Positions 1 through 11,899 of a DNA stretch of 64,000 nucleotides are shown here, one piece after another. The notes under the pieces were generated by a model. The model saw nothing but the letters and a program-made list of their open reading frames with translations. It had not been told where the DNA came from and ran no database searches. This stretch comes from Chinchilla lanigera (lineage: Eukaryota > Chordata > Mammalia > Rodentia > Chinchillidae). The stretch's first letter is position 1. Each line of letters begins with the position of its first letter. The stretch is taken from positions 21,504,808 through 21,568,807 of the forward strand of contig NW_004955425.1 in NCBI RefSeq assembly GCF_000276665.1, written 5' to 3'. The position numbers and the translations under genes were made by a program.

Positions 1-2160
1 GTTGGAACACTCTGTAAATGTCTACCAAGTCCATTTCTTCACAAGTTTGTCTTAGTTATTTCTTTGCTGATTTTTTTCTTTGTTGATCTATCTCTTTGTG
101 CTAATGGAGTGTTAAAGTCACCCATTATATTTGTGTTACTGCTTATTTGATTTTTATGTCTGTTAAAATCTGTCTTATATAGTTGAGTGCTCCTGTATTT
201 GGTGCACAAATATTTATGATTGTTATCCTTCCTCTTGATGTTTTGCTCTAACAGATTTGCAGTGACTTCTTTATCTCTTTTGATCATTCTTGGTTTAAAG
301 TTCACATTATCTGCAAACAGAATAGCTACCATTCATTGCTTTTTTTCTGGATTCCTGTCACATGGATTACTGTTTTCTATCCTTTGACTTTCAGTCTATG
401 AATTTCATTTTGAGTTAAATATGTTTCTTGTATACAGCATATTGTTAGATTTTGTTTTTTGATCCACTCTGCCAGTCTGCTTCTTTTGATTGGTGAATTG
501 AGGCCATTTACATTAATGCTTATAACTGATATGTATTAGCTTACATTTGTCATGTCATTTTGCTGTGGTTGGTTCCTTCTCCCCTCTGTTTAACTGCTTG
601 CTCTGCTGGTAGTTCCTTTCTATCATTGTTCTTGAAGTTGTGGTCATTTTTATCTGTCTAGAATATCTTTCAGTACTCTTTGTAGGGTTGGTTTGGTGGT
701 CATGAATTTCTTCAGTTGTTCTTTGTCATGAAAGTGTCTTATTTCTCCATTAGTTTTAAAAGATAGTTTTGCAGGGTACATTAATCTGGGTTGGAAGCTG
801 TTTTCTTTCAGGACCTGAAATACTTCACTCCAAGCTTTTCTTTATTTGATGGTTAGTGTTCAGAAATCTGGGGTAATTCTGATGGGCTTTCCTTTATAGG
901 TGATCTATTTCTTTTCTCTAAAAGCTTTTAACATTCTTTTCTTTTGCTAAATTTCTGGGATCTTGATTATTATGTGTATGGGTATAGATTTATTTTGCTT
1001 ATGGCTAACTGGAGTTATATATGCCTCATTTAACTATATGTCAGATTCTTTTCCCATGCTTGGGAATTTCTCTACTACTACTTCTACAGATAGTCTTTTT
1101 ATGTTGTTTGAGTTGACTCCTACTGTTTCATTGACACCTATCAATCTTAAATTGTTTTTCTTTGCATCATCTTGCAGCTGTTAAAGTATTATTTCCTGCT
1201 TCCTTTTTACTTTTAAGAGACCATTCCTTTCATGCAATACTGTGTTCACCATCTGGAAGTTTATCTGCAGTTTCAAGTGGTTTTTCCAGCTTTCTGTGGA
1301 ATTTTTAATTTCTGGGTATCTGTTTCATGCATTCTAATTATTTCCTATGTTGTTCATTCAAGGTTTCTATCATTTTTCTATGCTCTTTTTTTAACCTATG
1401 TCTTATTTAGCTGTGCTGAGCAATTCTTTCATTATTATTGTTATTTCTTTTTTACCTGAAAGATTATTTCTGATTTGATTTCTTCTATGGCCTGATGGAG
1501 TTGTTTCTTTATTTCAGTCGCTATCAGTTCAGAAATTTCATGTGTATGATGTCCAAGTTCTTCTATGTCATTGTCTCCTGGACTTGTTCTGGATGGACTG
1601 GAGATCTGAGACTGCATTTTGCTCCTTCGTTTTGTTATTTTCAAAGCTCCCAAATCTCACCAAGGCTCAGCATCACTCCTGCAATGGGGGGTAGTGCTGG
1701 TGGTAGCTCATCAAGGCTACTGGAGTTCACAAAGGTTCAGTGTAGCTCCTATGATGGTTGCGGGGGCAAGGCACAGCTCGCCTAGTTTCCCAAGGTTGTC
1801 CTAGAGCTCAGCATCTTTCCCACGATGGTAGCAGGAGTGAGATGTGGCTCACTGAGGCTCCCAAATCTGTTCAGGGCCTAGGGTCACTCCCCCAAGGCCC
1901 TGTGTCTTTTGACAGTGCTGCATTGATCTCTTCTCCTATTTAGTGAAATCCTCCACCATGCTGGGGCTCCTGGGGAGACCCAGTGGACATTCCAGATACT
2001 GTCCAATGATGACCTGCACTCCCACCACAGACGTGAGAACTGCTGAGGAGATACATGGGGTACTTCTTTTCCCTGCCCTGGTCACAGATGTGCACTACTG
2101 AACTGCTGGTGGGGAGACAGCAGTTGACAGGCTGTGCCATTAGAGCCCAGTGGCAATGCC
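1..2160 (-). mobile_element. LINE-1 5' portion (5' UTR, ORF1, start of ORF2), broken
   Basis: Read on the minus strand, 1653 to 1441 encodes an L1 ORF1-like start (MGALKITKRRSKMQSQISS...), Lys/Glu-rich and helical. 332 to 39 encodes an ORF2 endonuclease-type segment containing NIMGDFNTPL. The spacer near 480-530 carries the antisense 'gaggccatttacatt' text common at the L1 ORF1/ORF2 boundary. The GC-richer part above 1660 would be the 5' UTR. Both frames are interrupted by stops and shifts, so the copy is dead. The element leaves the window at base 1, so its 3' end is unseen. It lies in CMYA5 intron 1 in the gene's own orientation. Confidence 0.85.
1641..1920 (-). repeat. ~70-bp tandem units in the L1 5' UTR
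   Basis: Four imperfect units follow one another, starting near 1641, 1711, 1781 and 1852. Anchor words recur at 70-71 bp spacing: 'ctcag' ending at 1670, 'ttcag' at 1740, 'ctcag' at 1811 and 'cctag' at 1881. Each is followed by an '(a/t)ctcc...atgg'-like block. 'gctcccaaatct' appears in both the first and last unit. The placement upstream of ORF1 resembles the promoter monomers of other rodent L1s. Confidence 0.65.
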
Positions 2161-2164
2161 AATA

Positions 2165-2955
2165 GTTTCTTTACCAGGTAACCTTTTAAAATGACTTCAG
2201 TAAGGTGTCATTCACCCACTAAAGTATATAATTCAGTGGCTTTTAGTATACTCAGGGCTGGGCAACCATCTCTGCAATCTGAACATTTTATCACCCTCAA
2301 AAGAATCCCCATACCCATCAAGTGTCACCCCTCAACCCTGTTCACATTTCCCTCCACATCTAAGCAATATGTTCTCAACATTTTATGTAAATGGAACCAT
2401 AGGATGTGTGATCCTCTTCTCTGGCTTCTTTTACTTCATGTACTATTTCCAGATTTATCCATGTAGTAACATTTCAGTACTTCATTCTTTTTTACTGACC
2501 AAATCATATTCCATTGTATGGACCACATCTTCTTTATCCTTTCTTTGGCTACTATGAGGAATGCTGTGCTGAACATTCATGTACATCTTTTATGTGGATA
2601 TATGTGTTTACTTCTCTTGAGGATATACCTAGGATGAAAATTGCTAGGTAACACCATGTCACTGTCACTTAGGTTTCTCAGCCTTTTTCAAAGTGACTGC
2701 ACGCATTTCACATTCCCACCAGCACTGTATGAGGATTGTGATTTTTCCACAACCTCATCAACACTTGTTATTATCTTTCTTTTTAATTATAACCATTCTA
2801 GAAGCCATGAAATGGTGTCTTGTTGTTTTAAATTGTGTTTCTCTGATGGCTAATAATGTGGGTATTTTGTGTTCACTGGACATTTATGTATTTTTACCTA
2901 CTTGGACCCTTTGGTCATTTATAAATTGGGTTGTCTTTTGATAATTGGGTTGTAA
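2165..2955 (-). mobile_element. Old L1 (L1M-type) 3' end
   Basis: The plus strand reads as the reverse complement of an old mammalian L1 3' region: 'aattcagtggcttttagtata', 'tatgttctcaacattttatg', 'catattccattgtatgg' and 'cattcccaccagcactgtat' occur in the expected order. The L1 is therefore on the minus strand with its 3' end near 2165. It abuts the 5' end of the L1 below. Confidence 0.75.
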
Positions 2956-4210
2956 TAATTCATCGGACCAGTTTGAGGCATGGTTTGAGGGGTTGCTCCT
3001 GGCTATGTAAACCTCAGTTTCCACCTCTCCATGATTCTATGGGACGCCAAGTCACTTGCTGCTCAAATTAATCACAAGTAGCTTTTATTACAACTTAAAA
3101 TCCTGACTGACAAAAGCTCTGGAATCCAACGCAGCACTCTTACCTATAGAAGATAACTTATACAAGACTCAACTGGCAGATTGCAATCTCTTCAGTGGCA
3201 GTACTGTTACTGATGCCTGGGTTTCTGAACTCATGATCCTAAACTGTTAAACTTTATAAACTCAGTCTAGAAACTTAGGCAACTGACAAGCGGAAATGCC
3301 GGCAGGTTAAGTAGCAAGTGTGAACTGGAGCAGAAGAAAAACCAGAAAAATGTAAGAAGTGGTTGCCATGTTTTGCTGTTTTCCTCTAAAGTAAAGTAGG
3401 CTGCTGATTCTGATGAGTTATCCAGATGCTAAGGACCTGATTTTCTGATGCCAACAATTATCTCTGACTTGATACTTCTCTCACAGTGGCTACATCACCC
3501 TCCATCTCTCTGCCAACCGAGGCTGGTGTCTGGCAACTCCATTCAAATTGTCTTCCAAAAGGTCAAATATGTAATGGACTAGAATCCTAATTCTACCAGC
3601 CAATCAATTTAATTCTAATTTAAACATCAATATTGCTAACTTTGTCATCCCTGCCCTTTGGTACTTTGGTTTCTTTAAGCAGAAATAAGGAAGGGAAATA
3701 AGGAAGTTGCTCTCTCTGGAAGCTGTCAGTGATCAGAAGGCATGAGTTTCTCAGAAAGTTCTTTTCTGCAGTTTCCTGGGAGAGTTTCCTGGCTCCAAGA
3801 TACACGAGGGTACATCCACTCACCTCAACACCCACTCCTCTGCTAAGCACTCACTTCCCCTCTAGTGAGTGCTTCTCCAGGACAGCATTCTACATGGTGT
3901 ATTTGAAAAGCTCTGTTCAAAAGTAAATCCAATCTAAAACAGGTGTGGGTAGGTTTAAACCACAACTCTCTCAAAGGTGTTTCTCTGTAAGTTAGTAATC
4001 TCTCCTTACTGCATTTTGCTAAGTTACATTTCTAAATTATCAATCTGTCCTACTGACCTGATTTTTGTCAAATGCAGTGACCGCTTCTCAGTTCTCATTC
4101 TCCTTCCCTAATGATGCTGATACCGAGACAAGACAGCCAGCTGGAAGGGTGAGGACGAGGGTGGTGTCCATCAGAGGGAGCTGAGTCTGGGGAGATGTTA
4201 TGGTGAGGCC
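2956..4210. other. CMYA5 intron 1 sequence, nothing recognised
   Basis: No repeat family, long ORF or exon-like block could be recognised here on either strand. Short ORFs are present but lack family signatures. Confidence 0.4.
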
Positions 4211-4214
4211 CAGC

Positions 4215-4400
4215 CTCTCACTCACTCAACACTGATTTCTTAAGCACCCTCTGGGTACCAGACACTGTGTTCCAGTTGCAGGCAATGCAGTATGGAAGTG
4301 AGGCAGCTGCCCTCAGACAGCTTACATTCTAGTGTAGAATACATCACAACACCATTTTAGATAGTTACAGGTACTGTAAAGAGTGAGGTCAAATAGTGAC
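4215..4400 (+). mobile_element. Ancient L2-like remnant
   Basis: The order 'cttaagcaccctctgggtaccagacactgtgttcc ... cagcttacattctagtg' resembles the old mammalian repeat with a 'gcacctactatgtgccaggcactg' core. The family name is uncertain. Confidence 0.45.
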
Positions 4401-4807
4401 TACTCTGAGCATCAGTGACAGGGAGGGAGTAAACTCAGCTCAATAGGCCGAGGAGGGAAGGAGGCCTCATAAGAAAGGGGCCTGAGCACTGAAAGCCCAG
4501 AGGGCGCTGGGGGAGCAGAATTCCAAAGGGAAAGAGCAAGTGCACACACCAAGGCAGGAGGTGGCCCTGGCAGGAGGCGGGGGAGAGGGGGGGGGCAGCT
4601 GGTGAGTCAGCAGAGGCCGGGTCGGGGACCTCTACACCGGCAGGTCTTGTCCCCATCAAAAATTAGTAAGTGGCATAGCCAGGATGATAATACAGGTCTT
4701 TTCGATCTTACCAGGCTTTTTTTTAAAAATACAATATTACTTGATTTATGCCCTAAATGACACTGGATGAAGAAATTTATATAACTACTTTTTAAAGATG
4801 GGTTTTT

Positions 4808-5228
4808 AAGGCCAGGGATGTAGCTCAATGGTACGGTGTTTGCCTACCACATGTGAGACCCTAAGTCAATCCCCAGTGTCATGACAGACAGAGATGGTGG
4901 CGGGGTGGTCTTACTATGTTGTCCAGGCTGGCTTCCAACTCCTGGGTTCAAGCAATCCTCCTGTCTCCTGAATAGTTAGGACTGCAGGTATGTGCCTCTA
5001 TGCATGGCTTAGAGGGAGTTTGTTTGTTTGCTTGTTTGTTTGTTTAGCAGCACTTGGAACTGAAACAAAGACCTTTGCACTAGGCTACATCCTCAGCCCT
5101 TCCATTTTTATTTTGAGACAGGGTCTCATTAAGTCATTAAGTTACCCAGCTGGGCTCAAACTTGCAATCCTCCTGTCTCAGCCTTCCAGAGTGCTGGGAT
5201 TACAGGTGTACACCCCCACATCCAGCTA
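4808..5228. mobile_element. SINE cluster: ID (+), B1 (-), B1-dID (-)
   Basis: 4808-4885 is an ID-like tRNA-derived monomer on plus ('gggatgtagctcaatggtac'). 4895-5000 is an antisense B1 ('ttgtccaggctggcttcc'). 5044-5228 is an antisense dimer: ID tail ('ggctacatcctcagccc') next to B1 ('gagacagggtctcatt ... gctgggattacaggtgt'). Confidence 0.8.
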
Positions 5229-5584
5229 GAGGGAATTTATTAAACCCCTTCTCAACCTTTTTGTGTGCTCTTGAAAAAGAAAATACTAGATTTGAAAACT
5301 TTAAAGTTCATTACCGTAAACCTAACATAAAGTCTGTCTTTTAAATAGAATATTGTAGAGAAGTTATTTTGGATGCTTTGACCTTATGAAAATGCAATTG
5401 CACTAGATTGCTTAATGTCTATTTTTAAACATAAGAGCCACTCTATTACACATTAGGAAACTTAATATGCTAAAGTACTGGTCAGGATTAGCTGTTACAT
5501 AGATTTTCAGATCTTTTATCCTTCTGCCTAAAAAACAACAAAGTTTGAAGTAACTGAAATACTGAACTGGGTACTCATACTCAT

Positions 5585-5785
5585 GAGAGTTCCAGCTCTG
5601 GCTCTGCCACTACACTACAGTAAGAATGCTAGCTAGGATACTTACTTGCTGCCTGAACTTAGGTAAATTATTGCTAAGCTTCTATTTTTCTCTCCCGTAA
5701 AATGAGGGTGAAAAATGCCTATTTCACAGATCTGTTGTAAAAACAGCTCAAAATAACAAGTGATAGTGCTTGAGCACATTTCCTT
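5585..5785 (+). mobile_element. MIR SINE remnant
   Basis: The order 'tccagctctggctctgccac', then 'gcctgaacttaggtaaatta', then 'cccgtaaaatgagggtga' is the MIR core and tail layout. Confidence 0.7.
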
Positions 5786-5789
5786 TCCC

Positions 5790-7315
5790 TTCCCTTCTCT
5801 GGGCCTTTGTCACTCAGAAACACAGGAGAGTCCGACAAATGACATCTAAATGCCCTTCTGGAGTAGCCGGCCTGGCTCTCCTGCCAGGTCCCCACATGAT
5901 AAGGGTCCCTCTGCTCTGAGCCAGTGGAGAAGGCTGGCAAGAGGGACCCAGGATGAAGAGAACACAACCAGGGGACCAGCACAGCCTCTTCTAGCACCGG
6001 GACCTCAAGGACAGGGGTCTAGCAGACCTCTTCTCAGTTTCCTAGGGCCAAGTCATTTACCAGCACATGAGCTTTAATCAATGACTTGTGAGATTGCTTG
6101 CTTAATGCTTGCCTTCCCAGAGACTAATGGAAAGATTAGGAATTTTATATTTTGTTCATTCCATGTTTACATTACTTAGGACATATTAAGCCCTGAATAT
6201 CTGCTGAGTAAACATGCCTATTTTCTTGTTAGAGATGCATTTTTGCAAATGGAGAAAATTAATTTTATTTATAAATCAACAATTTTAAGTTCTAGTGAAA
6301 TCAGCCAGAAAGAAGAAAAAAAAAAGAGGGAATTTGTGGTAACTATAAATTTCTTTTCAAAAAAATTTTACCTGAGAAATAGAAATTGTATATATGTACG
6401 ATGGACAACAATGAACTCAAATTTCTGTTTAGCATGTGGATTTTCCTTAAAGAGAAGCATAGCCAAGAGAGAAAGTGACAGCTCCTGAGAGGGCTTCAAG
6501 CATCTAGTTTAGGAGACTAGAGTAGCGGCAATGAATCACCCCACGCACCTTCAGCTTTCTCAGATTAAGATGTGGGACTCTGGACCTGAACCCGCTCCAG
6601 TTGCCTTCACGGTAGACTTTTCTCTAGCCAAAAGCAAAGCCTATTCTGCTCCTTTCATCTACGATCTGGCTCAAGGGCCAGGTAGTCCTGGAGACAGGAA
6701 TGACAACTGCAGACATCATAATTTAACAATCCTCCATACTTATCACTGTCTCCTTCATTCTCCTGCATTTCCAAAGTCATTGGGCATTGTTGATCCCTGG
6801 TAAATGGTCCAATAACTAGCAAAATCCTACCTCTCCAACAAGTTCAATATGCAACTAGACTGCTTTAAAAGTTGAGTGATTCAACAGTTCTTCATTTATT
6901 CAATCAACAAATACTCAACTCTGGAAAATCCTGAGTGATTCAGGATGATGAAAAAGATAATCTGAGACAAAGCTGCAATTAGCAACACAAGAGCTAAAAC
7001 CATGAATTAAGAGAATATTGAGCTATACACTGTGCCTAAAATAGTTCTCTTCTCAGCTGCAGCACCACCCTACAAAACTTTTCCCAGTCTTACTTTAGTA
7101 AAAATGTCTTTCCTTGGTTAGTCTCTTCAATGTGGTGCTTATGACACTGTGTCGGAGTTAACTGCTTCTTGTCACCAGACTCTGAGGTCCTTGAGATAAG
7201 CAACTGTGCCATCCAATCATCTTTATGTCCCCCGTATCTAGTGCTGACACATGGGATTCACTGCTAAGGAGCAGTTCTATGGGCTTTAACGAAGGAAGAC
7301 TTCTGGGTACTCCAG
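5790..7315. other. CMYA5 intron 1 sequence, nothing recognised
   Basis: Mixed-composition sequence without a recognisable repeat, exon or RNA gene. Confidence 0.4.
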
Positions 7316-7650
7316 TCTTCACTGACCAACATGGTCCACCAGCCATGTGTGGTTACAAAGCACTTGAAAGGTGGCTGGGTAGGCTGAACTGAGGTATGCT
7401 GTAACAGCAAAATTACAAACCAAATTTCAAAGGTTTAGTACAAAATAATGAAAAAGGTCTCGGCAATTTTTACAATGATTTCATGCTGAAATCATAGTGC
7501 TTTGGCTATTGGGCTAAATAAAATATATTATTAAAATTAATGTCATCTATTTCTTTTTATATGTCTTAAATGACTACTAAAATATTTAAAACTACATATA
7601 GTTGACATTATATTTCTGTTGGATAATGCTGGACTAAACCAAAGATTATT
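7316..7650. mobile_element. Ancient DNA-transposon-like remnant
   Basis: 'ccaccagccatgtgtggtta', 'gcacttgaaaggtggctggg' and the AT-rich middle resemble an old hAT-type repeat with 'gccacatgtggcta ... gcacttgaaatgtggc' text. The exact family is uncertain. Confidence 0.4.
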
Positions 7651-8669
7651 TTCACATACAAATCACATCTAGTATTCTGTATCTGATTCTCTATGTTTCT
7701 TGGTAGAACGGAAATTTGATGATAACATCTGAATGGAGACAAAGCACTCATGAAGCCTGTGTCTAGAACAGCCAAGGAACATTTATTTTTTTAGATCTAT
7801 CAGTCTGTATATCATACACTTTAGTAGGTTCACTGTTATAAAGAAAAAGTAATAATTCCAACTCTTGCTATATTCTTTTACATTGAATCAAAGTCTTACA
7901 AAGGACATACAATATCTATGCAATGGACACTTAAATAGCTCTTCAGTTTCTGGCTGTAATGCCTCTTTACCCTCTCTCAGCTTTACCCTGGCATCCTAAG
8001 CGATCAGCCAGACCTCCCACTGACCCCACAAGACCAGGCTCAAATAACACTCTTGTCAAAAGCCCTAGATAGGCACATCAGGGGAGATGCTCTATAAATA
8101 GACACGTGGACACGGAGTGCTCTGCGCTGATAACCTAAGCCAGTACAAACTCCCTTTGCCTCCCAAATGTTTGTTGCCTATAACAATTAGTTAAACATGA
8201 ACGCCACAAAGAATTTTACTTCCATCAGCTTGAACAGACAGATTTTAGATAGGTACCTGCAAAGCAGCGGCTGAAGGTGATTTTTAAGTTTTAGGTACCG
8301 CTGTTGCAAAACTCAAGTGAGCTTAAATAGAGACTTTAAGAGACAAAAGGGATCAATTCAAAACAAAAATGAGGAAAAGTTTCTAAGTGGTCTGTGGGAA
8401 AGGCTAAAAAAAGGTTTCATGGGTCTACACTCAGGAAAATATAAATCAAAACAAAACACTGTCAAGCGTGTCTACTTCTGCATCTCTCTGCACACAGAGA
8501 CCTGAGCCTGGCACTCTCAGCACTGGCGCGTGGCGCAGGTCCAGTGAAGAGACGTGGGCAGAAAATTTGAATCTACAGGTGTTTCTTAGTGAAAGGGGTG
8601 CTGCAATCACTTTTTTCTTTTTTCTAATAATTTTGTTTTCAATCCTGAGTGTTGTAGGAAACAGAACAG

Positions 8670-9215
8670 AGCTTTCAAATCTTATTCAGAATAAAATTCA
8701 AAGTCACCATCATGGCCTACAAAACCCTACATGATGTGCAACCCAGCTGCCTCTTAGCTTCCTCTGCCATCCTCTCCTTAGCCCAGGGCTCCGGCAGCCT
8801 GGCCATGCCTTCTTGTGCCGGTGCCCTTGTGCCTGCTCTTGCCATGGCCTTGAGTGGTGATGGCGACCCTTTCCAAGCTCTCAGTGGTAACACACAGCCC
8901 ACTGCAGCACGCGCGCCATACATTCACCACCACTGGCCCGGAACATGCACTGCTTCACCTGGACTCAAATGTCACATGACCAGAGAGGCTGTCTTCACCC
9001 CCCATGCACACAGCACACCCTGTACCCCACTCTACTGGTCTTCATATCACTTCCAGTCACCCGGCACAGTCCACGTTTCTTTAATTGTATATGTGTCTTC
9101 CCAAAAGTAAAGTACGTCGGGAGAGCAGGGGTTTTGTTCTTTTTGTCCACTGTCAATTCTCTTGGAAGTGCCTGGCGCATCAGAAGAGTTCAGTAAATAT
9201 CTACGGAATGAATAA
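8670..9215 (+). mobile_element. L2 LINE 3' end
   Basis: The characteristic L2 order is visible: 'catggcctacaaaaccctac', 'actcaaatgtcacatgacca', a 'gtgcctggcgcat' block and 'gttcagtaaatatctacgga'. A 132-codon open frame across 8712-9110 is a by-product of this repeat. Confidence 0.85.
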
Positions 9216-9221
9216 AGTAAC

Positions 9222-9400
9222 TAGATTGAATCCAGACACCTGAGGTCTAGTCCTAATTCTTCCACTAAAAAGCTGTGTGACTTTGAAAAAAACAGCCCTG
9301 ACACTCAATTTCTGAATCTGTAAAAGGGCTATTGAAATAGGTATTTCTAAATACTCTGCTAGCTCTAACACCCTGGGGGTTTTATAGTCCTGCCATTTAC
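9222..9400 (+). mobile_element. MIR SINE remnant
   Basis: 'agctgtgtgactttgaaaaa ... caatttctgaatctgtaaaa' followed by 'ctctaacacc' is a diverged MIR. It lies just after the L2. Confidence 0.65.
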
Positions 9401-11560
9401 AAATAATCTTTTATGAAATTTTAGCAACAGGAAAATATAATTTAGTATTCACAAACTACAATCCCTGTGGGGCGCTGCAGTGTGATTCAGAACCCTGCTC
9501 TGGGTGAAGCCCTCACAAACCCCTGCAGGCAGGTGGGCCTCAGATGGGTCTACTGCAGGTGCTTCACACACACCTTTCATTCCTGTTTCCCCATTTGGCC
9601 ACTCAGGAGGCGAACGTTGAGGACAGCGAGGGACCCTCACGACCTGTGCGGCTCTGCACGCGTGTGGTCCTCGGCACCCGCGAATGGTCCACTAATGAAC
9701 GAAACTCCCTTCTAACTTAGAAGAGAAAGAAAGCTACAGCTAATTCTACGTATTACACCTGGAAGGGTAAATGAAGGGTTTATAAGCAGATACTTCTTAA
9801 GGTTTATTTCTCTGGTAACAAAATGTGTTAGTACTCATTGCAGAAACCTGAAAAGTTTAGATACAGAAAAATTTCTAATCAGTGATTAGATAACCACTAT
9901 TAACCTTTTTTAACCCTACGGTTTACTTTTATTAGCCTTCTAATTTTCTTCTAATCTTCTAATGTACTTTTTCTAGTACATTTTTTCCTTTATGGTTGAC
10001 ATCATACTATACTATACTAAAAATGTTTTTAAATTCAATAGAGGCATTTTCCATGTCATAAGAAGCTTCAAAAATAGTATTTTTATAACTTTTTAATGAA
10101 AAATGAAACAAATAATAAAAGAATAACAATAGTTATTACATTTTAACTTTTACATGCCCTTTCACCTAAAAACAAACAAAAAAAACCAGCCTGTAAGCTC
10201 AGGTCCTGAGGATGTCTCTGGCCACTGCAGAGTGCAGACAGCGCTCATACAGAAGGAGGAGGGGTCCACTAGCACACAGCAGAGGCCTCGCCCATCCTCG
10301 CTAAGCTCTCGGGCAGCACGATGAGAGTCCGCCTGGCGTGGCAGACTCAGAGCTGGCCCCATCCCATACCTGGCTTCCCACCTTTCCTTGCTTTTTGATC
10401 CCAAGAGATGAGACAAAGCTCCAGTGTCCTCGTGTCTAACAAGACAGTCTCTGCATAGACTGCTGGGGGGTTAAGGTGAGCAGCCAGGCAGCGCTGGCTG
10501 GAAGGCGAAGACCGGCAGCTCACCCTTCTCATCACCCATCTTTTGGAAGATTCCATGTTCTCACCCAACATGAGTCTCAGAAAAGCTTGTGCGTGAACTC
10601 ACACTCGAGCCGTGGTCCAGTTGTTCACCACACCACACCTGTGGCCCCAACCGCATGCAGCCCCAGCCCAAGCCCCTCCGAGGGCATCCGCAGCCCATCC
10701 TAGACAGCACCGCTCTGTGTGAGGCTCACCAAGCCCCCTGGAACCCCACTTCCCCACCTGCCATCGCCCTACTTTTCTGCTGACGTGGTCTTAACTCCTA
10801 AGTGCTGCTCCAAAGTTCTGCTGGCTCCTTGCCACCCACCGTATTAAGTCAAAAGGAGCAACCTGAGAGATTCCCTCCCTCAGCACCTGCCTTCACGTCC
10901 CCTTCTCTGCTTATTCTGATCTTATGTCTATTTCAGAGAGGCTCAAGTTGACTGCAGATAAATCATTTCCTGATCTGCAGGTCCTGACCTTTGTCACAGG
11001 GTCATGCGACCCCAAAGTGGTGCTTTCAACTGAGAATGAGTTTGCAGTGTCTCCCGAGGCGGCATCCTGGCTGGGAAGAGGGTAAGCACCCAGCGCACCA
11101 GAGGAGGCCAACAAGGCTCTGCAGACCCTGCCCTTTCCCTCGCCAACGCCCGGTGCACTGGCCCTCTCCTTGCGCCAGGCTCCTCAGTGCCCCCTCGTCT
11201 GCCCTCTGCAGGCACCTGCTGCTGGCTTTCCAAGGCCCAGCTCCCTCGAGGTCTACTCTCCTTGCCCTGCCCAGCACATGTGGCTCACCCTCCTCCCACC
11301 TTTTCAGCAGTCCTCTGCTCCCCTCCTTCTCCCTAACCTTTCCCACAGTTCTTAAGGGCAGAGGTAGTGCCTATTTCCTGCTGAGTTTTTGTAAACAGGA
11401 GGCCGATGTCCAAAACTTCTCATCTGACTGACCAATGCCTTTCTACAGGGTGGCTTTTTTCAACATAGCTCTGCTGGCCTTGGCTGAACAGTATTTCTAA
11501 CTTTAGGTAAGATGGGCACTCTAAAATGGTACATGCATCTGCCACCTTCAATACTTTTCC
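9401..11560. other. CMYA5 intron 1, GC-richer, nothing assigned
   Basis: 10160-11450 is GC-richer than its surroundings and holds several open frames on both strands, none with a recognisable domain, and no convincing splice pattern. The end near 11340-11370 ('cttaagggcagaggtagtgcc') is faintly L2-like. Confidence 0.35.
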
Positions 11561-11561
11561 A

Positions 11562-11690
11562 CAGGTGTACGCCTATAATCCGAGGACTCAGGAGGCTGAA
11601 GCAGGAAGATCACTGATTTCAAGGCCAGTCTGAACCACACAGTGAGACCCTGTCTTAAAAAAGCCAAAAGTACAAAAAAATCCGAAAAGA
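11562..11690 (+). mobile_element. B1 SINE
   Basis: 'cgcctataatccgaggactc', 'ggctgaagcaggaagatcac', 'aaggccagtctgaaccacac' and 'gagaccctgtcttaaaaa' follow in B1 order. Confidence 0.85.
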
Positions 11691-11899
11691 AGTGCTTCCT
11701 ACCATTTTCATTTTAGAGCCTACAGAAGGGCCTCCCCTTCTCAAGATCAGAGTGGGAAGAAAGCCACTTTTTCCACACTGCTAATCACTTTCATAGTCGC
11801 TGAAGAGCTGCTAGTCGGAACCAGCGGGAATTTAAGAACATGGGTTACTGGGACTCATGCTTCAAAAAGAACGGGTCTGTGTATCAGAGCTAAGTCCTC

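Noticed and set aside
39..332. Host gene exon on the minus strand
   Set aside because: The product contains an L1 ORF2 endonuclease-type motif and joins a longer L1.
8712..9110. 132-codon open frame
   Set aside because: Lies entirely in an L2 remnant with recognisable L2 3' text.
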